From: JAJDNS01 sp963578825
GTDB lineage: Bacteria > Acidobacteriota > Vicinamibacteria > Fen-336
DNA length: 64,000 bases
Direction: 5' to 3'
Assembly (NCBI GenBank): GCA_963578825.1
Contig: CAUZDW010000014.1
Coordinates: 1 to 64,000, forward strand
Shown: positions 16,691-26,042 of the stretch, piece by piece
Layout of the letters: each line of letters begins with the position of its first letter
Position numbering within the stretch: position 1 is the first letter of the stretch
Notes under the pieces: model-generated
The model's input: only the letters and a program-made list of their open reading frames with translations
Told to the model about the DNA's origin: nothing
Databases searched by the model: none
Translations under genes and position numbers: made by a program

Positions 16691-17008
16691 CTACTTTTGC
16701 TCGCTGAAGTAGCGGCCCAGCAGGGTTCGGCTGTGCTCGTCGTCGTGACAGTACGCGCAGAGGTTCTCCCAGTTGGACCCGTCGGGAGGGTTGTTGTCGT
16801 GGTTGCCGTCCTTGTGATGGACGGTCAGCAGGTGTCGGTTCGTGTGGTCGAAGCTCCGGGCACACCGGGCACACACGAATCCGTGGATCTTCAGGGAGCG
16901 CTCCCGGTAGTTGCCCGGCGCCATTCTCGACCTCCGGATCTCCTGAATCAGGTCGTCGACGGATGCGTCGCTCTTTGGCCGAGTGGGACCCCTTCTCCCT
17001 CGTCGCAT
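16691..17008 (-). CDS. Small HNH endonuclease family protein
   Basis: Protein of 105 residues, nearly all of it an HNH domain: a zinc-binding CARC (about 47-50), the HHKDGNHDNNPPD core (about 65-77) with the metal-binding His pair, ENLCAYCH and a second Cys pair. This resembles the stand-alone YajD-type HNH proteins, whose cellular role is unsettled. It ends 31 nt upstream of the glutamate-dehydrogenase start on the same strand, but the different functions argue against a meaningful operon. Confidence 0.8.
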   Translation of the reverse strand: MRRGRRGPTRPKSDASVDDLIQEIRRSRMAPGNYRERSLKIHGFVCARCARSFDHTNRHLLTVHHKDGNHDNNPPDGSNWENLCAYCHDDEHSRTLLGRYFSEQK

Positions 17009-17109
17009 GCGAGCCGCCTCCTTCGATCCAGTGTATACCGCGTGCCCCGCAGCCCCCGTTCGAGCCGCCGCCAGAGCCAGCCCTCGTTGCTTGGGGTAGG
17101 ATTAGGGCT

Positions 17110-17967
17110 ATGCATCTCAATCAGTCTGGCCAGTCCACGACCGGCGGCGATGGCCCCTCCGGACGGCGGTTCACGAGGCGCCTCTCGGTGGCGGCGGGGT
17201 TGCTGGTCGTCGGCGCCGTCGTGGCTTCCGCGCTGCTTCCCTCGAGCGAAGTCGGCTCGGCCGGCCCCGCCGAGAAGAAGGTCGTCTTCGTCTACGGTGG
17301 CTGGAAGGGGCATGCGCCCGTCGAGTGCCGGGATCTGTTCGTCCCCTGGATGGAGTCCCTCGGCTGGAACGTCACGGCCTCGGATTCCCAGGACGTCTAT
17401 GCGGATGCGGACTTGATGGGCTCGGTCGATCTCGTCGTGCAGACTTGGACGATGGGAACGATCGAGAAGGAGAACCTGCAGGGGCTTCTCGCGGCGGTGC
17501 GAGGAGGCGTCGGTATCGCCGGCTGGCACGGCGGCCTCGCCGATGCCTATCGTCAGGAGACCGAGTACCAGTTCATGATCGGCGGGCAGTGGGTGGCTCA
17601 TCCTGGCAACACCGTCGACTACACGGTCCAGATCACCGACCCCGAGGACCCCGTCACCAGGGGGCTCTCCGACTTCGCGGTCCACAGCGAGCAGTACTAC
17701 ATGCACGTCGACCCGAACAACACGGTGCTCGCCACGACCGGGTTCACGGGCGAGGGCGCCTCCTGGATCGAGGGCGCGGTGATGCCCGTGGTCTGGAAAA
17801 GGGTCTATGGGAAGGGCCGCGTCTTCTACACGTCTCTCGGGCACAGCCCGGACGTGTTCGAGATCGAGGAGGCGCTCACGATCATGCAGCGCGGAATTCT
17901 GTGGGCCAGTGAGAGCCGGCACGCCTCCACGCCTGGCCTGGTGAGCCCCGCCTACTCGACGCGGTAG
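17110..17967 (+). CDS. Exported ThuA-domain protein
   Basis: Protein of 285 residues with a twin-arginine or Sec leader (RRFTRRLSVAAGLLVVGAVVAS). A ThuA-like domain follows (about 57-275): VFVYGGWKGHAPVECRDLF, GIAGWHGGLADAY, EYQFMIGGQWVAHPG, VHSEQYYMHVD and GKGRVFYTSLGHSPDVF. ThuA domains have a glutamine-amidotransferase-like fold and occur with sugar catabolism genes; ThuA itself is linked to trehalose/disaccharide use in rhizobia. It precedes an FG-GAP lipoprotein by 44 bp on the same strand, so the two may be cotranscribed. The usual amidotransferase nucleophile is not evident, so a binding or isomerase-like role is as likely as hydrolysis. Confidence 0.85.
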   Translation: MHLNQSGQSTTGGDGPSGRRFTRRLSVAAGLLVVGAVVASALLPSSEVGSAGPAEKKVVFVYGGWKGHAPVECRDLFVPWMESLGWNVTASDSQDVYADADLMGSVDLVVQTWTMGTIEKENLQGLLAAVRGGVGIAGWHGGLADAYRQETEYQFMIGGQWVAHPGNTVDYTVQITDPEDPVTRGLSDFAVHSEQYYMHVDPNNTVLATTGFTGEGASWIEGAVMPVVWKRVYGKGRVFYTSLGHSPDVFEIEEALTIMQRGILWASESRHASTPGLVSPAYSTR

Positions 17968-18011
17968 CCACCTACCAGACGCCCCGGCGTCGTTTGAAGG
18001 AGGGACAGACC

Positions 18012-19235
18012 GTGACTCCATCCCGGGCCGTCTTGCTTGCCCTGGCCGCGCTGGTCGGCGTCGCAGGACTTCCGATCACCGCCTGCACGCGGGCGCCTGA
18101 GCCAGCGCCTGAGCCCACGCCCGCCGAGAGCCCTCCTGCGCTCCAGTTCGAGTACTCGATCATCGACGCCGAGGCCGGCGGCCGCCTAGCCATCGGGGAC
18201 ATCGACGGAGATGGACAGAACGACCTGGCGTTGCACACGTGGTCCACGAACCGGGGGAAGGATGCCGACGGATCGGTGGGCTGGTATCGGAATCCGGACT
18301 GGTCGCGCTTCGTGATCAAGAGCGATGGCCACATCTTCGGGGACGGCATCGTGACCGCGGACGTGGACGCCGACGGGGACCTCGACGTGGTGACAGCCAA
18401 GGGAAACGACGACAGCGCCCAGGTCTGGTGGTTCGAGAACCCCGGTGGAGCGGCGACCGGTGCCTGGACGGAGTCCAGGGTGGCCGAGGTCGAGACCGAG
18501 AGCGAGGTCAAGGACCTCTACGTAGCCGACATCGACCACGACGGCAGGCCCGACGTGGTCGTCCGAACCAAGCACTACTTCGCCCTCTACTTCCAGGAGT
18601 CGCCGCACGAGTGGACGGAGAGAAAGATCGAGAACCGCCAACGCGAGGGCATGGCCCTGGCCGATCTCGACGAGGACGGCGACTACGACGCGATCATGAA
18701 CGGCTACTGGCTCGAGTGCCCCGACGATCCTCGAAAGGATGAATGGGCGGTTCACGTGATCGACGCCCAGTGGTTCACCGACGTCACCGGAGGGTGGCAG
18801 GACCACAGCGTGCGGATCGCCATCGGAGACTTTGACGTCGACACGAGACCGGACGTCGCCTTCTCACACGCCGAGAAGCCAGGCTTCCAGGTGACGTGGT
18901 ACTCGAGCGACGATCCGAAAGCCGGTCCCGAGTCCTGGAGAAAGCACGAGATCGGCATCGTGGACTACTGCCACACCCTGGTCGGAGCGGACATGGACGG
19001 CGACGGGGACGACGACATCGTGGCCGCGACCCTGAAGCGCAGCGACAATCCGGAGATCGTCGTGTTCCTGAACTCGGTCGAGGGCATGAACTGGACCCGC
19101 TTCAAGGTCGCCGACAAGAGCGCCTACAAGGCGCGGGTGGGCGACATCGACGGCGATCGGGACATGGACATCGTGACGTCGGCGAGCTGGGAGGGCCCGC
19201 CGCTCATGCTGTGGCGGAACCAGCTCATTCCGTAG
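18012..19235 (+). CDS. FG-GAP/VCBS-repeat lipoprotein
   Basis: Secreted lipoprotein of 407 residues. GTG at 18012 was chosen because AGGAGGG lies 7 nt upstream and a signal peptide with lipobox ITAC follows. After a Pro/Glu-rich linker there are seven calcium-binding-type FG-GAP repeats built on D-x-D-x-D-G, for example DIDGDGQNDLAL, DVDADGDLDVV, DIDHDGRPDVV and DMDGDGDDDIV, forming a predicted seven-bladed propeller like an integrin alpha N terminus. It probably sits on the outer membrane or cell surface and binds protein or carbohydrate. It follows the ThuA gene in the same direction. Partner unknown. Confidence 0.88.
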   Translation: MTPSRAVLLALAALVGVAGLPITACTRAPEPAPEPTPAESPPALQFEYSIIDAEAGGRLAIGDIDGDGQNDLALHTWSTNRGKDADGSVGWYRNPDWSRFVIKSDGHIFGDGIVTADVDADGDLDVVTAKGNDDSAQVWWFENPGGAATGAWTESRVAEVETESEVKDLYVADIDHDGRPDVVVRTKHYFALYFQESPHEWTERKIENRQREGMALADLDEDGDYDAIMNGYWLECPDDPRKDEWAVHVIDAQWFTDVTGGWQDHSVRIAIGDFDVDTRPDVAFSHAEKPGFQVTWYSSDDPKAGPESWRKHEIGIVDYCHTLVGADMDGDGDDDIVAATLKRSDNPEIVVFLNSVEGMNWTRFKVADKSAYKARVGDIDGDRDMDIVTSASWEGPPLMLWRNQLIP

Positions 19236-19265
19236 CTCAAGACTCAGTCATGCTCCAATCATGCG

Positions 19266-20285
<1,020 letters not shown>

Positions 20286-20379
20286 GGGTCCTCCTCGAAA
20301 ACGCCAGCAACGATAGCCCGGCCCGGCCCGGGTACTCTCCTTCGACCTCTGGGAGCTGGCGGGCATCTGGCCCTAGCCG

Positions 20380-20892
20380 TCAGTCGGGCTCGGCCTGGCC
20401 CTTCTTCTGTGGCTGTGGGGCCGGGGCTGTGTGCCAGTCCCTCCTGGAAACTGTCTTCGGCGCGGACGGATCGCTCACGTAGGACGGCGTCATGATCTGG
20501 ATGCCGTACTCGTTGAAGACGTCCTGGACGCTGCGGTGCAGAGCGGTGTAGAGAGGCCACATCTGCCGAGCGTCACCACAGTAGACGTTGAGCTCGTAGT
20601 TCACGGCATAGTCGGCCAGGGCTTTCTGGAGAACAAACGGGGCAGGCTCCGTCTTGAGGCCGTCCGTCCGCTCCGCGGCCAGGAGCAGCATCGCCTCCAC
20701 CTAACGCCAGGGGACCTCGTATCCGATTCCCACCGTGTGCAGGATCAGGCCGTCACCCCGAGCCAGGGTGCTGTAGTTGGTCACCTCGTTGTTGAGGATC
20801 TTGGAATTGGGGATCACCACATCTTCGTTCTTGGTGGTGCGCAGATGTGTGACCTGCAGCCTTACATCGGTCACGTCGCCCGTGACTCCGCC
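20380..20892 (-). pseudogene. Decayed MscS-type mechanosensitive channel fragment
   Basis: Only the cytoplasmic part of an MscS-family channel remains. It starts abruptly at VTGDVTDVRLQVTHLRT and runs through VVIPNSKILNNEVTNYS, with the membrane helices and pore missing. The frame then meets TAG at 20703-20701, exactly where relatives have Gln in PWRQVEAML (the local sequence is VPWR-stop-VEAMLL). It continues in the same frame to a stop at 20380. Thus it is 5-prime truncated and carries a CAG-to-TAG type change. The C terminus ends in a Pro/Gln/Lys-rich tail. The 130 bp up to the aminotransferase stop (20893-21025) hold nothing I can identify. Confidence 0.7.
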
Positions 20893-21025
20893 ATGACTGC
20901 GAGACGGCCTTGCTTGATCATCGGCTGCCGTGAGCGTCGATTCTCTGACCATGGGGCGCATCGTAGCGGGAAGGGTCCCCGGAGACAACGACCACGGAGA
21001 GTATGGAGCGGGGCGCCCGAGACGC

Positions 21026-22340
21026 CTATCCCTTTATCCACCCGCAGAGGCGGTCCACGGCCTCCAGGACCTGCCCGCAATGGCGACGCAGGAATGCGTC
21101 GTCGAGCTCCTGGTCGTCCGGCGCTTCCCGGGAGGCGGCCAACGCCCCGGCCCCGTCGAAGTCCACGTACGCGAGCCGGCCCGTGAGCTCTCGCGGGTCG
21201 CGACCGAAGGCCGCGCCTGGGAGGAACGCCACGCCCGTGTCCGCCAGCGCGCGCTCACACAGCTCGAGGCTCGTCGTGATGCCCCGGGCGGCGAGAGCCT
21301 GCGAGCGGCTTCCGAAGTCCGGAAAGACGTAGAAGGCGCCCTCGGGCATCGGAGCGAACAGCCCTGCGCCCCGGAGCCGTTCGGTCACGCCCACGCCGAG
21401 GGCCCTCAGGATGCGTCGCGAGTGGAAGAGGTACTCGTCGAGGTCGGTGCCGCCCTGGAAGGCGCGAACGGCGGCGTGCTGGATCGGTGCGCTGGTTGCG
21501 GTGAAGCTCTCGCTGCAGGCGACAGCCATGGCGTCCAGCAGCCAGTCCAGCGAGGGGGGGGAAGGTGAACGTCCCCAGGCGCCATCCTCCGGCGCCGCAC
21601 CACTTGCTCAGCCCGCTGCTGATGATCGTCCCCTCGGGGTAGAAGCGTGCGATGGACGTGTGCCGACCCCGGTGGTCGATCTCGCCGTAGATCTCGTCGG
21701 AGAGCAGGATCACGCGGTACCGGCGCGCCACTTCCGCCAGCTCCTGCAAGGCGTCCACGCTGTACGTCTGGCCCGTGGGGTTGGACGTGTAGTTCAGGAT
21801 CACGAGTCGGGGACGGGCGGGATCGGGGCGACAGACCGCGTCTAGCTCAGCGGGCTTGAGCGGCCAGCCGTCTTCCGGTGTCGTCGGGATCCACCGGATG
21901 TGCCTTCCGACGATGTGAGCCTGGGGGGCGTAGGTGACCCAGCTCGGGGTCGGGATCACGAGATCCCCGTAGTAGGGGAGCTGGAGGATGAACATCAGCT
22001 CCTTCGAGCCGGGGCCGACCAGGATGTCCTCGGCGGACCTCTCGACGCCGTGGCGCCGTGCGTAGTAGTCCGCGACCGCCTCTCGCAGCGTGGCAAGGCC
22101 CTTTACGGGGAGATATTCCTTTTCGTGGGCATGGGCCCGCAGCGCCTCGACCACCGACTCTGGAACCGGGAAGGGCGACTGCCCGAGCCCGAGACGGTAG
22201 ACCTGTCGGCCCTCGGCCTGCAGACTCCGACACCGCTCGTTGATGGCCAGGGTCGGCGACTTGTGGAGCCCCCGGACGTTGAGGTTGACGTCCGGTTGGG
22301 TTTTCGGCTCGGTGTCATGAAGCGCGCGGACCCTCGACAC
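21026..22340 (-). pseudogene. Class I/II aminotransferase interrupted at a run of eight G
   Basis: PLP-dependent aminotransferase of fold type I, about 435 residues if read through. The first frame runs from a GTG at 22340 through VYRLGLGQSPFPVPESVV, VGPGSKELMF, NYTSNPTGQTYS, LLSDEIYGEI and the cofactor-lysine segment SSGLSKWCGAGGWRLGTF. It then loses homology at 21554-21561, where the plus strand has eight consecutive G. A second frame picks up immediately (VACSESFTATSAPIQHAAVRAF and on to the stop at 21026) and supplies the C-terminal domain. A one-base indel in that homopolymer would restore the enzyme. Substrate cannot be assigned; aspartate or aromatic amino acids are typical for this subgroup. 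Confidence 0.8.
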
Positions 22341-22377
22341 GATGATACGCCAAGCGTCCGCCCCGCGGGCCTCAGAC

Positions 22378-22397
22378 CACAGTCGTGCAGAGGAGCT
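22378..22397 (+). repeat. Partial copy of the MITE-like left arm
   Basis: The 20 bp CACAGTCGTGCAGAGGAGCT matches the left end of the element at 5841-5956 (5843-5862) at 19 positions. No matching right arm was found nearby, so it is a solo remnant or a chance match. It lies in the gap between the aminotransferase and the esterase gene. Confidence 0.35.
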
Positions 22398-22438
22398 TCG
22401 ACGCTGCAGGCACCGCCTCACCCGCCCGTCAGCACCCG

Positions 22439-23335
22439 TCAGCGGAGTGGGCGGAGGTGTTGCGCCAGGAACTCCTTCGTCAGCTCGGGCACCTTCGGGT
22501 CGTCGAACTGCCCGTGTCCGCCGCCGAGGACGGTGTAGAGGGTGACGGGGACGCCGGCCTCTCTCAGGGCATCCGCCAGGAGCTCGCTCTGGTGGTGGGG
22601 GACGAGAGGGTCTTGGTCTCCGTGAACGATCAGGAAGGGCGGAGACGTGGCCGTCACGTACGTGATGGGGTTCACGCGGACGACCTTCTCCGGGTTCTTC
22701 TGGATGGCGCCACCGACGAGTCGGGACTCGGGAGAGTCGGGACCGTCGTGCACCATGCCGCCGGGGAGTCGATGGGTGTCCATCTGGAGAAAGTCCGTGG
22801 GGCCGAAGTAATCGACGACGGCCTGGGCCCGGCTGGAGCGGTCCAGGTGCTCCCCGACGTCGAAGTCCCTGACGAGGCCCGTGGTGCCGACCATGGCGGC
22901 GAGATGCCCGCCGGCCGACGTGCCCCCGATCGCCATACGGTCAGGGTCGAGACGGTACTCCCCCGCATGGGCCCGGAGCCAGCGCACCGCGGCCTTGCAG
23001 TCCTCGATCTGGGCGGGGAAGACCGCGTGCTGGCTCAGGCGGTAGTTGATGGACGCGAGCGCGTAGCCCTCGTCGAGGTACTCGAGCGGCGGGCCGTCGC
23101 CTTTGTCCCCGCCCCGAAAAGCGCCGCCGTGGACATAGACAAGGAGAGGAAGTGGCCCCGTCCTCTCGGGGAGGTAGAGGTCGAGCCTCTGACGCGGGTG
23201 TCCTGCGCTCACGTAGGCCAGATCGCGATGGACGGCCGTGCCGCGTGGGACGGGAGAGGCCTGAGGCGCCGCCACGCCGGCCAGGTTGAATACCGTTGCC
23301 AGGAGGAGTGCACCGGTAGAAGCGGGGATCGTCAT
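22439..23335 (-). CDS. Exported alpha/beta-hydrolase (BD-FAE/esterase-lipase type)
   Basis: Predicted 298-residue hydrolase starting at ATG 23335 with a short signal peptide (IPASTGALLLATVFNLAGV). It shows YVHGGAFRGGDKGD, the oxyanion-hole HGG motif; the nucleophile elbow GGTSAGGH; the acid in HGDQDPLVP; and the His in GGGHGQFDD. These are the marks of the acetyl-esterase/BD-FAE group that removes acetyl or feruloyl groups from plant polysaccharides. It is divergent from the rhamnulokinase gene, and a 119-bp gap separates them. The neighbourhood favours a role in deacetylating pectin-like or rhamnose-containing glycans, by inference. Confidence 0.88.
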   Translation of the reverse strand: MTIPASTGALLLATVFNLAGVAAPQASPVPRGTAVHRDLAYVSAGHPRQRLDLYLPERTGPLPLLVYVHGGAFRGGDKGDGPPLEYLDEGYALASINYRLSQHAVFPAQIEDCKAAVRWLRAHAGEYRLDPDRMAIGGTSAGGHLAAMVGTTGLVRDFDVGEHLDRSSRAQAVVDYFGPTDFLQMDTHRLPGGMVHDGPDSPESRLVGGAIQKNPEKVVRVNPITYVTATSPPFLIVHGDQDPLVPHHQSELLADALREAGVPVTLYTVLGGGHGQFDDPKVPELTKEFLAQHLRPLR

Positions 23336-23454
23336 CCTGCCCACAAGCCTCTTTCGCGTGGCACCTGGGCTAACAGGACCGTTTCCTGAGATCATCATCC
23401 GATTATCATCGACGCTGGCGATTTGAAGGACAGGATTGTGAAAGGAGAAAAACC

Positions 23455-24960
23455 ATGACGAGCGACCGCCAGTCCGCCACCGGGCCGTTTCACCTGGCCA
23501 TCGATCTCGGCGCGGGGAGCGGTCGGGCAATCCTCGGGCGCCTGGGCGACGACGGGCTGATGCTCGACGAGGTGCACCGGTTTCAATACGAGCCGGAGAC
23601 GAGCGCCGGCCACCTGCGTTGGCACTTCGGCCGGATCCTCGACGGCATCAAGAGCGGCCTGGGCAAAGCCCAGCAGGTGGCCCTCGCAGCCGGGGGAACG
23701 ATCGAGACGGTGGGCGTCGACTGCTGGGGCGTGGACTACGGGCTCCTCGATGCGGACGGCCGCCTCCTGGAGGACCCGGTCACCTACAGGGATGCTCGGA
23801 CCGAGGGGGAGATGGAGCGCGTCTTCCAGAAGGTTCCGCGCGAGGAGATCTTCCAGCGGACGGGCATCCAGTTCATGAACATCAACACCCTGGTCCAGCT
23901 CCACGCCCACGTGCGCGCCGGGCTGCCGCCGGGGGCGCGACGGCTGCTGATGATCCCCGACCTGTGCCACCACGCGCTTTGCGGCTCGACGAAGGGGGAG
24001 TACACGGACGCGTCCACGACCCAGCTCCTGGACGTCCGGACTCGAAGCTGGGCGGACGATCTCTTCTCGCGGCTGGGCCTGCCCCTCGAGCTCATGCCGG
24101 AGCTCGTCGTGCCGGGCACGGACCTGGGCGAGCTGAGGCCCGCGCTACAGAAGGAGCTGGCGCTCGGCCCGCTTCGGGTCCTCGCACCGGCCACCCACGA
24201 CACCGCGAGTGCGGTCGCGGGGACGCCGCTCGAGCCGGGCTGGGCGTTCGTCTCGTCCGGCACCTGGTCTCTCGTGGGGGTCGAGCGCGAGACTCCCCTC
24301 GTCAACACAGCCGTGGCCGAGGCCAACTTCACGAACGAAGGTGGGGCCTTCGGAACGCTGCGCTTCCTGAAGAACCTGATGGGGCTTTGGATCCTCGAGT
24401 CGTGTCGGAAGGAGTGGGCGGAGCGCGGTCATGCCGCCGAGTACGAGAGCCTGCTCGCCTCGGTGGCTGCCACCGAGGACGTCCCCGGGGTCCTCTACCC
24501 GGACGACCCGCGATTCTTCAACCCCGAGAGCATGATGGCGGAGGTGCAGGGGGCGCTGGCCGAGACCGGTCAGGAGGTGACCGACGAGCCCGCCCGCCTG
24601 GCCAAGGTCGTCCTCGACTCGCTGGCGTTTCGCTATGCCTCCGTCGTGAGGATGATCGAGGGGCTCACGGGCCAGCCGGTGCCCGGGATTCACATCGTGG
24701 GCGGCGGCTGCCAGAACGACTACCTCAACCAGGCGACTGCCGATGCCGCGGGGCGCCCGGTGGTGGCCGGGCCGGCCGAGGCCACGGCGACGGGCAACCT
24801 GCTGCTCCAGTCCATCGCCTCGGGCCGGCTGGCCTCGCTGGCAGAGGGGCGCCGCGTCGTCGCCCGCGCCGTGAAGCCGAAGCGCTTCGAGCCCCGCGAG
24901 CGGCCCGGCTGGTCGGAGGCGGCTGGGCGCTACCGCGAGATCGAGAAGCGGTACGCCTGA
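23455..24960 (+). CDS. rhaB: L-rhamnulokinase
   Basis: FGGY-family sugar kinase of 501 residues. The N-terminal phosphate motif IDLGAGSGRAI and the VGVDCWGVDYGLLD segment are diagnostic of rhamnulokinase. DCWGVD, NEGGAFGTLRFLKN and HIVGGGCQNDYLNQATADA follow in order. It would phosphorylate L-rhamnulose to L-rhamnulose 1-phosphate with ATP. The ATG is preceded by a strong AAAGGAG. It heads a plus-strand group with a sugar-binding protein, a rhamnosidase-like enzyme and an enolase-superfamily enzyme. The isomerase (rhaA) and aldolase are not in the window, so the pathway must be completed elsewhere. Confidence 0.93.
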   Translation: MTSDRQSATGPFHLAIDLGAGSGRAILGRLGDDGLMLDEVHRFQYEPETSAGHLRWHFGRILDGIKSGLGKAQQVALAAGGTIETVGVDCWGVDYGLLDADGRLLEDPVTYRDARTEGEMERVFQKVPREEIFQRTGIQFMNINTLVQLHAHVRAGLPPGARRLLMIPDLCHHALCGSTKGEYTDASTTQLLDVRTRSWADDLFSRLGLPLELMPELVVPGTDLGELRPALQKELALGPLRVLAPATHDTASAVAGTPLEPGWAFVSSGTWSLVGVERETPLVNTAVAEANFTNEGGAFGTLRFLKNLMGLWILESCRKEWAERGHAAEYESLLASVAATEDVPGVLYPDDPRFFNPESMMAEVQGALAETGQEVTDEPARLAKVVLDSLAFRYASVVRMIEGLTGQPVPGIHIVGGGCQNDYLNQATADAAGRPVVAGPAEATATGNLLLQSIASGRLASLAEGRRVVARAVKPKRFEPRERPGWSEAAGRYREIEKRYA

Positions 24961-25145
24961 GCCCGCTCGAGGTCGGGCGCGCAGGTGACTCCGGGAGAGT
25001 GCGGGTTTAGACTTCTCCCTCGCGCGAGCGCTGCCAATCGGGATGGTCAGCACGAGAATTCGCGGTTTACTTCGTGTCCGGGGTCGTGTGGATGTGCGAG
25101 ACCGAAAAGCGGCGTCGCTCGGCTGGGGAATAGGGGGACAACGGG

Positions 25146-26042
25146 GTGGGCGCGAAGGTTCTCGTATCGCTCTTGAGCCAGGAGCAGGATTTCCAGGTGA
25201 TGCAGGCCGAGGACGCTCGGCAGGCCGGGGCACGGCTCGGACTCGATGTGGAGGTGGCGTTCGCAGAGAGCCAGGCGGTCGTCCAGATCCAGCAGCTCTT
25301 CAAGGCCATCCACGCCCCCGAGGCTGAGCGTCCCGCGGCGGTCATCGTGGAGCCGGTGGTCGGGGAGGCGTTCGAGCGAGTGGCTCGAAACGCCGCCCGG
25401 GTCGGGGTGGGCTGGTTCCTGCTGAATCTCCGCGCGAACTACATCGACGAGCTGCGCGCCGCCCACCCCGGGGTCGCGGTGGCAAGGGTGGGGACCGACC
25501 AGTGCGAGATCGGCCGCATCCAGGGGCGGCAGTGCCGCGCGCTCCTTCCCGACGGCGGACGCGTGCTGAGCGTTCAGGGTCCGGCCGATTCCACGGCGAC
25601 ACACCAGCGAGCCGAGGGTTTCGTCGAGACGCTCGGCGAGGGGTTCGAGGTCCTCGTGCTTCACGGCGGGTGGACCGCGACCGGCAGCGACAAGGCCATC
25701 ATGTCCTGGCTGCGGCTGAAGACGGCCGAGCCCTTCCAGCCCGACATCGTGGCCGCCCAGAACGACCTGATGGCGGCGGGGGTGAGGAAGGCCTTCACCA
25801 CGAACAGGCCCGACTGGGCCGACATCCCCTATCTTGGCTGCGACGGGCTGGCCGAAGAAGGACAGAAGCTGGTGCGCGAGAAGACATTCGCCGGAACGGT
25901 GATCTCGCCGTCGAGCACAGGTCCGGCGCTCGAGCTCATTGCCCGCTGGGTCGAGACCCGGGAGCCACCGCCACGGGAGCTTCTCCTCGAGCCGCGGTCG
26001 TATCCCGCAGAGGCCGACCTGCAGCCGTGGGGCACATCGTGA
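25146..26042 (+). CDS. Sugar-binding (Peripla_BP_4/LacI-like) protein without a signal peptide
   Basis: Protein of 298 residues with the two-lobed periplasmic sugar-binding fold (VLVSLLSQEQDFQVMQAE, VEVAFAESQAVVQIQQLFK, AVIVEPVVG, VARVGTDQCEIGRIQG, VLSVQGP, VAAQNDLMAAGVRKAF, LGCDGLAEEG). The start is a GTG at 25146 and no signal peptide or DNA-binding helix-turn-helix is present. As read it would be a cytoplasmic sensor, or it needs an upstream start I cannot see; the preceding 185 bp lack one in frame. The stop overlaps the rhamnosidase-like gene (GTGA). The ligand is probably a deoxysugar, inferred from neighbours. No ABC permease or ATPase accompanies it. Confidence 0.8.
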   Translation: MGAKVLVSLLSQEQDFQVMQAEDARQAGARLGLDVEVAFAESQAVVQIQQLFKAIHAPEAERPAAVIVEPVVGEAFERVARNAARVGVGWFLLNLRANYIDELRAAHPGVAVARVGTDQCEIGRIQGRQCRALLPDGGRVLSVQGPADSTATHQRAEGFVETLGEGFEVLVLHGGWTATGSDKAIMSWLRLKTAEPFQPDIVAAQNDLMAAGVRKAFTTNRPDWADIPYLGCDGLAEEGQKLVREKTFAGTVISPSSTGPALELIARWVETREPPPRELLLEPRSYPAEADLQPWGTS